DNA of 64,000 nucleotides from assembly GCA_964369225.1 (NCBI GenBank), contig CAYJER010000006.1, positions 18,980-82,979 on the forward strand, given 5' to 3'. The translations under genes were made by a program, and so were the position numbers. The notes below the pieces were generated by a model. That model was not told where the DNA came from and searched no databases. It worked only from the letters and a program-made list of their open reading frames with translations. Below are positions 26,499-35,979 of this stretch, in pieces. The stretch comes from SIG603 sp964369225 (GTDB lineage Bacteria; Bacillota; Clostridia; Oscillospirales; Acutalibacteraceae). The first letter of the stretch is position 1; every line of letters starts with the position of its first letter.

Positions 26499-29459
26499 AT
26501 GAGGCATAGCATAAGACGCAAAATCAGTTCACTTTTGGCAATAATTTTGACAACAACATTAATTTCAACAACTGTTCCTGCAACACCAGTTTTAGCACAA
26601 GAAATAACAGGTACTTCTACTACGTATCTCAATTTTAGAGAGTCTCCAAGTATAGATGGAGAATGGATTTCTACCCTATCACCTGGCACTACTTTCACTG
26701 TGTTAGATACAAGCAATGATGAATGGTATAAAATCCAATTAGGAAACGGAGATACAGGCTACATTTATGCAGAATATGCGAAAGTAAACACGCCAACCGA
26801 AAACTCTGTTTCAATTTCGGCTAAAACAACGGCTACAGTTAATTTTAGAACAGGCGCTGGACTTAGTTATTCACACGTCAGTGGATACAACCAATTAACT
26901 TCAGGAACTAATCTTACAATTATAAGCAATTCTAATTCTGAGTGGTTCAAAGTAGAACTTAGCGACGGAACAACAGGCTATGTTCGCTCTGACTATTTAG
27001 AGATAAACAACACAGAAACCGAGACTTTCTTGGCAAAAGTAACAGGAGATTACGTAAATGTACGAAGTGGTGCAGGTTTAGGATATGCAATACTGGGTTC
27101 GCTTCCTAAAGACACTACGGTAACTGTTACAAACTCTTCAAACAGCCTATGGTATAAGATAACACTTTCAAATGGTGTTTCAGGTTACATGTCTTCTCAG
27201 TATTTAAGCCCTGTTGATAATGCAAATACAGATACTGAAGAATTATTCAATGCAAAAACTACAGATTACCTTAACTTAAGATCAGGCGCAGGAACTAGCT
27301 ATAAAATTGTTACCTGTGTATCACCTGACACAGAAGTTACAGTTTTAGACGACTCAACAAAAGGTTGGTATAAAGTAAAGCTTAAAAGTGGACAAGAAGG
27401 TTTTATGAGTTCTGACTATCTTGTAAAGATAGAAGATTCTACTGTTCCACCTCTAACCAACCCAAACCCAACTACTACCCCAACGGCTACAGCAACACCA
27501 ACTGCAACACCGACGGCTACTCCAACAGCAACAGCAACACCGACGGCTACTCCAACAGCAACAGCAACACCAACAGCAACTCCAACGGCAACTCCAACGG
27601 CAACTCCGACAACTACACCAGAAACTGGTCTTTATGAGGCTATGGTAAATGGTGACTATGTTAATTTCAGAGAAGGTCCTAGTTTAGACGATAAAATTAT
27701 TAAATCACTTGCTTACTCTACTGTTGTAACAGTTTTAGACAACAGTAACAAAGATTGGCATAAAATAAAACTTTCTGACGGCACAGTAGGATATATCTAC
27801 GCTTTCTATTTAACTAAAATAGACACAGATACTTCTACAACACCTGAACCTAGCCCATCACAAGAGCCGGCTCCAGCCGATAGCTACTTAAAGGTTACAT
27901 CTACAAATGGTTTAAATCTTAGAGACAAAAGCAGTACTTCATCCAATGTAATTGATATTCTAGATTATAATGAAGTTGTAAAGGTTTTAGAGACAGTCAA
28001 CAGTGAATGGTCTAAGGTTGAAACAGCCGATGGACAAGTAGGCTATATCTTTACACAATACACAAGTTCTACTAGTGGTACTGTTACAGGCGGTAATGCA
28101 GATATTTCTATGAGCAGTGCCAGCATAAATCAATATGAAACACTTTATCTAACAACATCTATAAGCTCTTACGATGCAGTATGGACAAGCAGTAACGAAA
28201 ATATTGCAACTGTTAAGAATGGCTTTATATATGCAAGAAGTAGTGGAACCGTTACAATTAGCGTTAAAAACAGCTTTGGCACAAATTCAGCTAGTTGCAC
28301 AGTAACAGTAACTGCTCCAGAAGACATTAGGTTTGCATATTCAGGAAACAACGCACCAGAGACTGGTGTAGAGTTTAATTTAGTAGCAATCACAGACACA
28401 GGTAAATCTTATGTAAACTTTGTTTTACCAGATGGAACAGTGGTTAAATCTACTACATACACAGAAGAAAGCCAACAAACATCAGGATACGATAAAAACA
28501 CAATTAGAATTTTTACAGCTCCTGTAACATTGAAGACTGGTTCGTATACAATTAAGGCATATTATGACAACTCAAACGATTATAAGAGTTTTAGTGTTTT
28601 AGTAGGCGCTGGTGCAGACGTAAGCAGTACAGCAACAAGAACTGCTTCAAACGAGATTATAGACATTATAGCAAGTTTTGAAGGCTATAGAGCTGTAGTT
28701 TACCTAGATACATTAGCCTATAATATTCCAACAGTAGGATATGGTCTGGTAATTAATAAAAACAATACATTCTATAATAACTTAACAAAGACTGAGGCTA
28801 TGGCTCAATTAATAAGCACAGTTAATAACGGCGCTTATGTTAGAGACGTAAATAGGCTTGTAGCTAATTCTGATATGAGCATGACACAATATCAATTCGA
28901 TGCAATGGTATCATTCTCTTATAATGTTGGAACAGGCTGGACATATGATTCTACTGTAAAAGAAGTAATGGAAAACGCAGTAGACTATAAATCAATGAAC
29001 TTAAGTGCCTCTAACCCACAATCGGCTAAAATTGCTGGTGCTGCAACTACAGCATATGCAGATAAAAATACATCGTCGGCAGTAGTACACGACTTGTTAT
29101 CAGAGGGAACAAAGGTATCTGTTACAGGGTACTGGCTAGACGAGACAACAAAAGAACTTTGGTACAGCATTACTTCTTCTGCATTTAGCTCTACAGCGTG
29201 GGTAAGGGCTGGATATGTACATTTTGATAATGCTACTTTAGCACCTCAAGAGTATGTTGATGCAATGGCATACGCATATAGAATGCTTGAATGGAATAAG
29301 GCTGGCGGAAATGCTATTTATGGACTATTGGCAAGAAGATTAGCAGAGGCTAAAATGTTCCTTTATGGTAGATACGATACAGCATATTACGGACATGCAG
29401 AATACGGTGATAACACCTATGGGTTTGTATATCCAAGCGATATGAAACAATACGAATAA
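26499..29459 (+). CDS. Secreted multi-SH3 protein with GH24-type lysozyme domain
   Basis: 986 residues with a signal peptide. Six bacterial SH3 domains are visible, four before and two after a Thr/Pro/Ala repeat linker (27470-27620); each has an NFR or NLR start and a GYI/GYV-x-x-Y/F end. A BIG2-like domain follows (about 535-605; WTSSNENIATVKNGFIYARS), then a GH24 lysozyme domain from about 710: IASFEGYRAVVYLD and PTVGYGL carry the E, D and T of the T4-lysozyme active site. A seventh SH3-like segment (about 845-905) interrupts the lysozyme before its usual end WNKAGGNAIYGLLARRLAEA. It probably cleaves peptidoglycan outside the cell, in wall remodelling or competition. A terminator follows. 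Confidence 0.87.
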   Translation: MRHSIRRKISSLLAIILTTTLISTTVPATPVLAQEITGTSTTYLNFRESPSIDGEWISTLSPGTTFTVLDTSNDEWYKIQLGNGDTGYIYAEYAKVNTPTENSVSISAKTTATVNFRTGAGLSYSHVSGYNQLTSGTNLTIISNSNSEWFKVELSDGTTGYVRSDYLEINNTETETFLAKVTGDYVNVRSGAGLGYAILGSLPKDTTVTVTNSSNSLWYKITLSNGVSGYMSSQYLSPVDNANTDTEELFNAKTTDYLNLRSGAGTSYKIVTCVSPDTEVTVLDDSTKGWYKVKLKSGQEGFMSSDYLVKIEDSTVPPLTNPNPTTTPTATATPTATPTATPTATATPTATPTATATPTATPTATPTATPTTTPETGLYEAMVNGDYVNFREGPSLDDKIIKSLAYSTVVTVLDNSNKDWHKIKLSDGTVGYIYAFYLTKIDTDTSTTPEPSPSQEPAPADSYLKVTSTNGLNLRDKSSTSSNVIDILDYNEVVKVLETVNSEWSKVETADGQVGYIFTQYTSSTSGTVTGGNADISMSSASINQYETLYLTTSISSYDAVWTSSNENIATVKNGFIYARSSGTVTISVKNSFGTNSASCTVTVTAPEDIRFAYSGNNAPETGVEFNLVAITDTGKSYVNFVLPDGTVVKSTTYTEESQQTSGYDKNTIRIFTAPVTLKTGSYTIKAYYDNSNDYKSFSVLVGAGADVSSTATRTASNEIIDIIASFEGYRAVVYLDTLAYNIPTVGYGLVINKNNTFYNNLTKTEAMAQLISTVNNGAYVRDVNRLVANSDMSMTQYQFDAMVSFSYNVGTGWTYDSTVKEVMENAVDYKSMNLSASNPQSAKIAGAATTAYADKNTSSAVVHDLLSEGTKVSVTGYWLDETTKELWYSITSSAFSSTAWVRAGYVHFDNATLAPQEYVDAMAYAYRMLEWNKAGGNAIYGLLARRLAEAKMFLYGRYDTAYYGHAEYGDNTYGFVYPSDMKQYE
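27470..27617 (+). repeat. Coding tandem repeat, Thr-Pro-Thr-Ala linker
   Basis: Degenerate 6- and 12-bp units of the ACTCCAACGGCA / GCAACACCAACA kind encode TPTATPTA-type residues. Such linkers are flexible and often glycosylated; copy number may vary between strains. Confidence 0.85.
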
Positions 29460-29463
29460 AATT

Positions 29464-29501
29464 AAAGCCTCCCTGTAGACAGTTACGGGGAGGCTTTTTT
29501 T
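29464..29501 (+). terminator. Terminator of the lysozyme gene
   Basis: AAAGCCTCCC and GGGGAGGCTTTTTTT frame a stable stem directly after the stop codon. Confidence 0.9.
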
Positions 29502-29502
29502 A

Positions 29503-29582
29503 AATGAAGAGTGAAAAATGAATAGTGAAAAGTTTATATGAAAATCCTTGCGGATTTTTTGATTAAAAGTTTTAAAAAATTA
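29503..29582. repeat. Family-B repeat (heptamers and CCTTGCGG palindrome)
   Basis: Three GTGAAAA-type heptamers, then GAAAATCCTTGCGGATTTTT and TGATTAAAA. It adjoins the promoter of the putative antitoxin RNA. Confidence 0.75.
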
Positions 29583-29583
29583 G

Positions 29584-29612
29584 TTGACTTTTTTATATTA
29601 AGAGCATATAAT
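29584..29612 (+). promoter_or_regulatory. Promoter of the antitoxin RNA
   Basis: TTGACT (29584-29589) and TATAAT (29607-29612), 17 bp apart, pointing toward the toxin gene. Confidence 0.75.
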
Positions 29613-29618
29613 ATAAGT

Positions 29619-29705
29619 GTAAGGCATTACCGATTGACGGTTGCCCAAAAGCGACTTAAGAAATAACCACCACTTTTAGAGCAGGGGCGGTTATTTCTTT
29701 TTATT
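29619..29705 (+). ncRNA. Putative antisense antitoxin RNA
   Basis: About 87 nt from the predicted start after TATAAT to a Rho-independent terminator (AAGAAATAACC...GGTTATTTCTT then TTTATTT, 29658-29705). It is antisense to the 3' end of the toxin mRNA including the stop codon, as in txpA/RatA-type loci. Its 5' segment (GTAAGGCATTACCGATTGAC, then GGTTGCCC) resembles the 5' segment of the toxin transcript, so the two RNAs begin with similar sequence. No protein is encoded. Confidence 0.72.
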
Positions 29706-29780
29706 TATGTAGGCTAGCAACAAAGAAGTTACTAGAGAGTTAATCATTAATACTAATGAAAGCATTTCAAAATCACTCAT
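29691..29780 (-). CDS. Small holin-like type I toxin peptide, 29 residues
   Basis: The peptide is MSDFEMLSLVLMINSLVTSL followed by LLAYINKKK: a short acidic start, one membrane segment and a lysine tail, matching the putative holin-like toxin (Hol_Tox) class. GAGGGTGAT lies before the ATG at 29780. The 5' leader contains ATACCCTC, complementary to that ribosome site, which could hide it. The stop codon lies inside the terminator stem shared with the convergent antitoxin RNA. Toxins of this class damage the membrane when over-expressed. It is far below usual ORF cut-offs. Confidence 0.8.
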   Translation of the reverse strand: MSDFEMLSLVLMINSLVTSLLLAYINKKK

Positions 29781-29891
29781 ACATATCACCCTCTTCCTAT
29801 ATAATAGATTGAGGGTATATTTTTTAAAAAGAAATACCCTCTAGGGTTAGAGGGCAACCGCCGAAACCGAAATGTAATACCTTACCTCAAA

Positions 29892-29920
29892 ATTATAACA
29901 TATATTTAAAATTTTGTCAA
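29892..29920 (-). promoter_or_regulatory. Consensus promoter of the toxin mRNA
   Basis: TTGACA (29915-29920), 17 bp, TATAAT (29892-29897) on the minus strand: a perfect sigma-A consensus. The transcript would start near 29884 with a leader of about 105 nt. Confidence 0.82.
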
Positions 29921-29930
29921 AGGATAAAAG

Positions 29931-30083
29931 TCACGTCTGCACAGAGACCCTTCCCTACAATATATTAATAAATTTATCTTTATCAACGCAAAATTTTATT
30001 AAAAGAGCCTTTATCAAAAAATCCGCAAGGATTTTCACATTAACTTTTCACTGTTCATTTTTCACTCTTCACTAAGTTCTAAT
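29931..30083. repeat. Element end plus family-B repeat
   Basis: CACGTCTG at 29932-29939 is the right end of a 165-bp-type element whose body is missing. Next come GACCCTTCCCTACAATATAT, AAAAAATCCGCAAGGATTTT (30016 onwards) and three TTCACT-type heptamers, ending ACTAAGTTCTAA. Confidence 0.75.
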
Positions 30084-30094
30084 ATTATATAAAA

Positions 30095-30126
30095 AAGTAG
30101 AGACTTATTAAAATAAATCTCTACTT
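30095..30126 (-). terminator. Terminator of the glycogen operon
   Basis: AAGTAGAGA / TCTCTACTT stem; on the minus strand TTTTTTAT follows. It lies 55 bases past the glgA stop codon. Confidence 0.85.
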
Positions 30127-30180
30127 AAATTATTTATGATATAAAATCTGACGCTGGAAATAAACTTAAATTATTGCTAA

Positions 30181-31611
30181 CTAGGCGTTTTTGCAGATTT
30201 CTTTGTATAGTTTCATGTATGTGTTTGCTGATTTGCCCCAACTGTTATCGCATTCCATAGCACGAATCACTAATTCATCCCAACTTTTTCTATCTTCTTT
30301 GAAAAGCTTTACAGCTGCTTCAATAGAATCTAGCATATCACGAGTGAGATAAGTTTTAAATGTAAAGCCGTTGCCCTCGCCGTCTCTGCAATCTGTAATG
30401 CTGTCTTTAAGTCCGCCTGTCTCACGAATTACAGGAATTGTTCCGTATCTTAGTGAGATCATTTGTGATAGACCGCATGGTTCGCTCTTGCTAGGCATTA
30501 GGAAAATATCTGCACCAGCATAAATTTTTCTTGATAATGAAGGCACAAAACCTCTGTATAGGCTAAATCTACCAGGGTATTCTTTTGCCATTCTCTCGAA
30601 AAATTCTTCATATTCCCAGTCTCCGCTACCTAAAACTACCATTTGAGCCTTACTGTTTTGTAGTATTGAGAACACGCCCTCACGCACTAGGTCAAGTCCC
30701 TTATGTGCTACAAGTCTTGTTACCATACCGATTAGAGGAACTTCATCAGTAACCTCAAGTCCCATTTCCTCTTGAAGTTTAGCCTTATTTATCTTCTTTT
30801 TCTCTATGGTGCTGGCTGAATAATTCTCATATACATCTGGGTCTGTTTCAGGGTCGAACGAAACTTGATCTATACCGTTTAATATTCCAGATAACTTCCA
30901 AGCTCTCTCATTCAGAATTGGATCTAACTTATGTGAGAACCATGGGTCAAGAATTTCCTTAGCGTATGTTGGGCTAACTGTAGAAACCCAGTGTGCGCTC
31001 TCTATAGCGCCTTTCATTAGATTTACATTGTTGTTCCACTCAAGAAGTGACTCTTCATATTTTGGAATACCCAAAACATCTTCTAAAACTTCTTTACCAT
31101 ATTCACCTTGATACTGAATGTTATGGATTGTAAACAATGTTTTTATGCCTGCAAATTTCTCTTGATTAGCATAGAACACTCTATAATAAACAGGTATTAA
31201 GGCAGTTTGCCAGTCGTTTGCATGTATGATATCTGGTTTAAAATCAATATGAGGCAACATCTCAATGGCTGCACGAGAAAAAAACGCAAATCTTTCTGCA
31301 TCGTCAAAATGACCATATATAGAGTTTCTCTTAAAGTAATATTGATTATCGATTAGATAATATGTTAGATTTCCAACCTTAGACTCAAAAATTCCACAAT
31401 ATTGTCTTCTCCAAGCAACAGGTACACTGATGCTAGTTACAAATTTCATATTGTCTTTTAGTTTTTGAGGAATTGTATCGTAAAGTGGCATTACAACTCT
31501 ACAACCTACTAGTCTTGTTCTAAGTGCAGATGGAAGTGAACCAGCTACATCTGCTAGCCCTCCTGTAGCCATAAAAGGCAAAGCCTCACTAGCACAAAAT
31601 AATACTTTCAT
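30181..31611 (-). CDS. glgA: Glycogen synthase (ADP-glucose type)
   Basis: 476 residues from the ATG at 31611 (AAGGA six bases upstream); the open frame runs five codons further. GT5 family: the N-terminal MKVLFCASEALPFMATGGLA contains the KxGGL-like ADP-glucose loop with T in place of K (ATGGLADV). HANDWQTALIP and the C-terminal SKSEPCGLSQMISLRYGTIP carry the usual catalytic residues. It elongates alpha-1,4-glucan chains from ADP-glucose. It is the last gene of glgB-glgC-glgD-glgA and has a strong terminator. Confidence 0.95.
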   Translation of the reverse strand: MKVLFCASEALPFMATGGLADVAGSLPSALRTRLVGCRVVMPLYDTIPQKLKDNMKFVTSISVPVAWRRQYCGIFESKVGNLTYYLIDNQYYFKRNSIYGHFDDAERFAFFSRAAIEMLPHIDFKPDIIHANDWQTALIPVYYRVFYANQEKFAGIKTLFTIHNIQYQGEYGKEVLEDVLGIPKYEESLLEWNNNVNLMKGAIESAHWVSTVSPTYAKEILDPWFSHKLDPILNERAWKLSGILNGIDQVSFDPETDPDVYENYSASTIEKKKINKAKLQEEMGLEVTDEVPLIGMVTRLVAHKGLDLVREGVFSILQNSKAQMVVLGSGDWEYEEFFERMAKEYPGRFSLYRGFVPSLSRKIYAGADIFLMPSKSEPCGLSQMISLRYGTIPVIRETGGLKDSITDCRDGEGNGFTFKTYLTRDMLDSIEAAVKLFKEDRKSWDELVIRAMECDNSWGKSANTYMKLYKEICKNA

Positions 31612-31647
31612 ACACATCCTTGTCAAAATTATTTTGACTTTCCTTTC

Positions 31648-32760
31648 TTAAACTATTGCTCCTTTTTCAACATAACAATGATAAGCATCGTCACATTTTA
31701 ACTCTTTATTAGCTTGAATAATTACATTTTTATCTGCAATAATGCACTCTAATCTTGCGTTTTCTTCTATAACAGAGTCTTGCATAATTACACAGTTTTT
31801 AAGTTTTGCACCTTTTTTAACATGAACACCACGGAATAGAACACAATTTTCTACTTCACCCTCAATAATACAACCGTCTGCAACAAGTGAATTTGTAGTC
31901 TTAGCGTTTATGCCGTATCTAGCTGGCATTTCGTCACGAACCTTTGTATATATAGGAGTTTTTGGCTTGAATAAATCTTCTCTAACTTCTTCATTCATCA
32001 ACGCCATGTTTGCATGATAATAACTCTCTTTAGAGCTTATTTCAAAACAAGCACCCTTAAATTCATATCCATAGAAATTACAGTTTTTCACAGCAGAGAA
32101 CAGTAAATCAATGTCAAAGTTATGAACATTTCTGCTAAGAAGTTTACTTACATTGCTCTTTAAGAAATCTTTTCTCATGATATACATATTCATTCCTAGA
32201 TTTACGTTTTCAAGCTCATCATCTGTAATTTGCAAGTCGCAAATTTTTCCATTCTCGTCAAAATCAAAAATTGTAGCTCTGCTGTCTTTTTCAGAAGTGC
32301 CTTTTCTGTATATAACAGTGATGTCTGCATCTTTATCGTTGTGGAATTTTACAGCATCCATATAATTCATATTATAAACAGTATCACAAGAAGTGACAAT
32401 GACATATTCCTCGTTACAGTTCTCTAGGAAAGTTTTTATTGATCTTAATGATTCTAGTTTTCCGTCTGCTCTTTTATCTGCTGAAATAAAAGGTGGTAAT
32501 AAGAATAAACCCTCTCTTTTTCTTGATAAATCCCATGCTTTACCTGATCCTAGGTGATCCATTAATGATTGATAATTATAGTCTGTGATAACTCCAACCT
32601 TATTTATTCCCGAATTAACCATGTTAGAAAGTACAAAGTCAACTATTCTGTATCTTCCGCCAAACGGAACAGAAGCCATGACTCTATGTTTTGTAAGTTC
32701 TGCAACTCTATCACTGTTTATGTATGAAAGAATAATTCCTACAATGTTATTTCCTCTCAT
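31648..32760 (-). CDS. glgD: GlgD, GlgC-like regulatory subunit
   Basis: 370 residues. A nucleotidyltransferase domain with an altered start (GIILSYINSDRVAELTKHRV instead of the AGGQGSRLG loop) is followed by a left-handed beta-helix tail (CIIEGEVENCVLFRGVHVKK). Loss of the glycine-rich substrate loop is typical of GlgD, which pairs with GlgC in Firmicutes and tunes its activity. Its ATG overlaps the glgC stop codon by 4 bases (ATGA), consistent with matched synthesis of the two subunits. Confidence 0.92.
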   Translation of the reverse strand: MRGNNIVGIILSYINSDRVAELTKHRVMASVPFGGRYRIVDFVLSNMVNSGINKVGVITDYNYQSLMDHLGSGKAWDLSRKREGLFLLPPFISADKRADGKLESLRSIKTFLENCNEEYVIVTSCDTVYNMNYMDAVKFHNDKDADITVIYRKGTSEKDSRATIFDFDENGKICDLQITDDELENVNLGMNMYIMRKDFLKSNVSKLLSRNVHNFDIDLLFSAVKNCNFYGYEFKGACFEISSKESYYHANMALMNEEVREDLFKPKTPIYTKVRDEMPARYGINAKTTNSLVADGCIIEGEVENCVLFRGVHVKKGAKLKNCVIMQDSVIEENARLECIIADKNVIIQANKELKCDDAYHCYVEKGAIV

Positions 32761-33968
32761 TTCTTTCCCTCCTCGGCGTCTACCATTATTTTAGGTGCAA
32801 CTGTATCACCCTGTGCAACTTTACAATTAGGACCTATTACTGCTATTCCCCAATCGTCACGGTTTTCCATTTTTTCAGGACGCTCTCCAATAACAGCGTT
32901 CTTTCCAACAACACAGTTTTCTCCTATAATGGCATACTGTACCTTAGCTCCCTCTTCAATGACAGAACCTGGCATAATAATAGAGTCTAATATTTCTGCG
33001 TTTTTAGCTATCTTTACTCCTGCAAATAAAATTGAAAAATCCAAATCACCATAGACAGAGCAACCCTCTGATACTAATGAGTTTTGTACTTTTGCATCAC
33101 TAGAAATATAGTGTGGTGGCATTGATGGGTTTCTTGCATATATTTTCCATGCTTCATCATGTAGATCAAGGCTAGAATTAGGGTTAAGCAAGTCCATATT
33201 AGCCTCCCAAAGGCTTTCAATAGTTCCAACGTCTTTCCAATATCCCTCAAATTTATAAGCAAACATTCTTTGTCCATCGTCTAACATTGCTGGTAAAACA
33301 TCTTTACCAAAATCATTGCTTGAAGACTCGCTAAGTTCGTCAGATTCAAGATATTTTCTTAGTTTATCCCAATTAAACACATAAACACCCATAGATGCCT
33401 TGTTACTTTTTGGAACAGCTGGTTTTTCATCGAACTCATAGATAGAGCCATCAGGATTAGTATTAAGTATACCAAATCTTGACGCTTCCTCCATGCTAAC
33501 TTCGATTACGGCAATAGTGCAATCTGCTTGGTTTGCCTTGTGTTCAGCTATCATTTTTGAGTAATCCATTTTATAAATATGGTCACCTGAAAGAACAACA
33601 ACATATTCAGGGTCATATCTTTCGATAAAGTGGATATTTTGATAAATTGCATTTGCAGTTCCTTTGTACCAGTCAGAGCCTTGACTCTTTTGATAAGGAG
33701 CTAGAACATGAACACCAGCTGTCATACTGTCTAAATCCCACGGCTGTCCACTTCCTATATATTCATTAAGTTCTAGTGGTTGATATTGTGTCAATACACC
33801 TACTGTTTCAATTCCTGAGTTTACACAGTTTGATAAAGGAAAATCAATAATTCTATATTTTCCTCCATACGGAACTGCCGGTTTTGCTAATTTCTTTGTT
33901 AATACGCCTAGTCTGCTGCCTTGTCCGCCGGCTAACAACATGGCTACGACTTCTTGTTTAGGTAACAT
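32757..33968 (-). CDS. glgC: Glucose-1-phosphate adenylyltransferase
   Basis: 403 residues. The pyrophosphorylase loop is MLLAGGQGSRLGVLTKKLAK, intact. VLSGDHIYKMDYSKMI carries the catalytic aspartate, and GVYVFNWDKL and FEGYWKDVGT match GlgC substrate motifs. A beta-helix tail follows. It makes ADP-glucose from ATP and glucose-1-phosphate, the committed step of glycogen synthesis. It starts one base after the glgB stop codon. Confidence 0.96.
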   Translation of the reverse strand: MLPKQEVVAMLLAGGQGSRLGVLTKKLAKPAVPYGGKYRIIDFPLSNCVNSGIETVGVLTQYQPLELNEYIGSGQPWDLDSMTAGVHVLAPYQKSQGSDWYKGTANAIYQNIHFIERYDPEYVVVLSGDHIYKMDYSKMIAEHKANQADCTIAVIEVSMEEASRFGILNTNPDGSIYEFDEKPAVPKSNKASMGVYVFNWDKLRKYLESDELSESSSNDFGKDVLPAMLDDGQRMFAYKFEGYWKDVGTIESLWEANMDLLNPNSSLDLHDEAWKIYARNPSMPPHYISSDAKVQNSLVSEGCSVYGDLDFSILFAGVKIAKNAEILDSIIMPGSVIEEGAKVQYAIIGENCVVGKNAVIGERPEKMENRDDWGIAVIGPNCKVAQGDTVAPKIMVDAEEGKK

Positions 33969-33969
33969 T

Positions 33970-35892
33970 TTAGTCCTCCCTCTTAGTATTTCTTATAGAT
34001 TGTTTTTTTGCGCATTTTATAAATAATACCGAATTTCCCGGTAAATTTAAGCTAATTGATTGATCAAAACCATGCATTGCTTCATTATCGCTTCTAATTC
34101 TATCGCCATTGCTGTAGCCTGTTCCGCCGTACTCTATGGCGTCGGTTGTGAACATTTCTTTATATAAACCTTTGAAAGGAACGCCTATTTTGTAGTTTTC
34201 TCTTCTAACAGGAAGGAAATTGCATACTACAATTATTTCTTTTTCCTTTTTATCTATTCTTCTAAAGGCTATTACGCTTTGTTCATAGTCATCGTTTGAT
34301 ATCCACGAGAAACCCTCCCAAGCAAAGTCAATCTCCCATAGGCAAGGATTTTCTAGGTAGAAGTGATTTATATCTTTAAAGAATCTTTGAGCCTGCATAT
34401 GCTCATCGTATTGAAGCAACTCCCATTCAAGAGCCTTTGCATAGTTCCACTCATTTTTCTGTGCGAACTCTGTTCCCATAAAAATAAGTTTTTTACCAGG
34501 ATGTCCCATCATATAACCCATAAAACATCTTAATGCGTTAAATTTATCCCATTCACAGCTTCCATACATCTTGTTTATCAGCGAACTTTTTCCATGCACT
34601 ACTTCATCATGAGAAATAGGCAACACATAGTTTTCTGAAAAAGCATAGAAGAAAGAGAAAGTTATGCTGTCATGGCTACCTTTTCTATATAAAGGATCCA
34701 TTGACATGTATTTAAGCATATCATTCATCCAACCCATGTTCCATTTATAATTGTAGCCTAAACCGCCAACGTAAGGAGGTCTTGTAACTAAAGGCCAAGA
34801 AGTAGATTCCTCTGCCATCATCATAGCAGTAGGGTTTTGAGCAAAAACAGTCTCATTAAGCTTTCTCATAAACGAGCTAGCCTCATAGTTTTCTGTTCCG
34901 CCGTCTACATTTGCTACCCATTGACCGTCTTCACGCTCATAGTTTAGGTATAGCATAGATGCTACAGCGTCTACTCTAAGACCGTCTATATGGTATTCTT
35001 TTAGCCAGAAATTTGCACTAGAAATTAAAAAGCTTACAACTTCAGGTCTTCCATAGTCAAACACTAAAGTTCCCCAACCCTTGTGTTCACCTTTTCTTGA
35101 GTCTTCATACTCATAGCAGAAACTGCCGTCAAAGCGAGCTAGAGAAACATCGTCTTTAGGGAAGTGAGCAGGAACCCAATCCATAATAACACCAATATCA
35201 TTCTCGTGACAATAGTTTACAAAGAACATAAAGTCCTCTGGTGTTCCGAATCTAGCAGAAGGAGCAAAGTAGCCTGTTACTTGATAACCCCAAGACATGT
35301 CAAGAGGATGCTCTGTAATTGGCAAAAGTTCAATATGTGTATAACCCATATCCTTTACATAAGGAACTAAATCATGGGCTAAGTCTTTATAGTTATAGAA
35401 AGCTCCGTTTTCGTGTCTTTTCCATGAGCCTACATGAACCTCATAAATATTTACAGGTTTCTCAAGGTGAGACTTTCTATTCTTTTTTGTGTACCATTTT
35501 TTATCTGTCCATTCATAATTCTTGATTTTTTCGAGTGGATAATATTTTGAACCTGTTTTTGGGCGTGTCTCATAATGAAATGAATATGGATCACTTTTGT
35601 AAACTTGAATGCCATCTTCACCGATAACAACAAATTTATATGTTCCATATAACTCTATCATATTGTCAATATAAATTTCCCATACTCCGCCACGCAATTT
35701 AGTTAAAGGAAAGTTATATAACTCCCAGTTACAAAAATCACCGGTAACAAACACTTCTCTCGCCCTAGGAGCCCAAGTCCTAACAGAGAGCCTACCGTTT
35801 TCCTCGCAATAGTGAACACCTAAATACTCATAAGCAGAACAGTTGTCGCCCTCATGAAATATTTTCAGTGCTAATTCATTTTGTGATTTCAT
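33970..35892 (-). CDS. glgB: 1,4-alpha-glucan branching enzyme
   Basis: 640 residues from the ATG at 35892 (GAGGGT seven bases upstream); the frame is open 29 codons further but without a ribosome site. CBM48 (about 25-115; RTWAPRAREVFVTGDFCNWE) and a GH13 catalytic barrel follow. Regions I-IV are visible: GVIMDWVPAHF, GLRVDAVASM (nucleophile D), MAEES (acid E) and LPISHDEVVHGKSS. It makes alpha-1,6 branches in glycogen and leads the operon. A TATAAT (36015-36020, minus strand) upstream could be its -10 box, but its -35 is weak. Confidence 0.95.
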   Translation of the reverse strand: MKSQNELALKIFHEGDNCSAYEYLGVHYCEENGRLSVRTWAPRAREVFVTGDFCNWELYNFPLTKLRGGVWEIYIDNMIELYGTYKFVVIGEDGIQVYKSDPYSFHYETRPKTGSKYYPLEKIKNYEWTDKKWYTKKNRKSHLEKPVNIYEVHVGSWKRHENGAFYNYKDLAHDLVPYVKDMGYTHIELLPITEHPLDMSWGYQVTGYFAPSARFGTPEDFMFFVNYCHENDIGVIMDWVPAHFPKDDVSLARFDGSFCYEYEDSRKGEHKGWGTLVFDYGRPEVVSFLISSANFWLKEYHIDGLRVDAVASMLYLNYEREDGQWVANVDGGTENYEASSFMRKLNETVFAQNPTAMMMAEESTSWPLVTRPPYVGGLGYNYKWNMGWMNDMLKYMSMDPLYRKGSHDSITFSFFYAFSENYVLPISHDEVVHGKSSLINKMYGSCEWDKFNALRCFMGYMMGHPGKKLIFMGTEFAQKNEWNYAKALEWELLQYDEHMQAQRFFKDINHFYLENPCLWEIDFAWEGFSWISNDDYEQSVIAFRRIDKKEKEIIVVCNFLPVRRENYKIGVPFKGLYKEMFTTDAIEYGGTGYSNGDRIRSDNEAMHGFDQSISLNLPGNSVLFIKCAKKQSIRNTKRED

Positions 35893-35979
35893 AATTTTAC
35901 CCTCGTTTCTTTTATTGACAACTATACTTACCCCCTCAATAAACACGAATAAATAAAGGTTTTTACCGATTGTTGTCAT

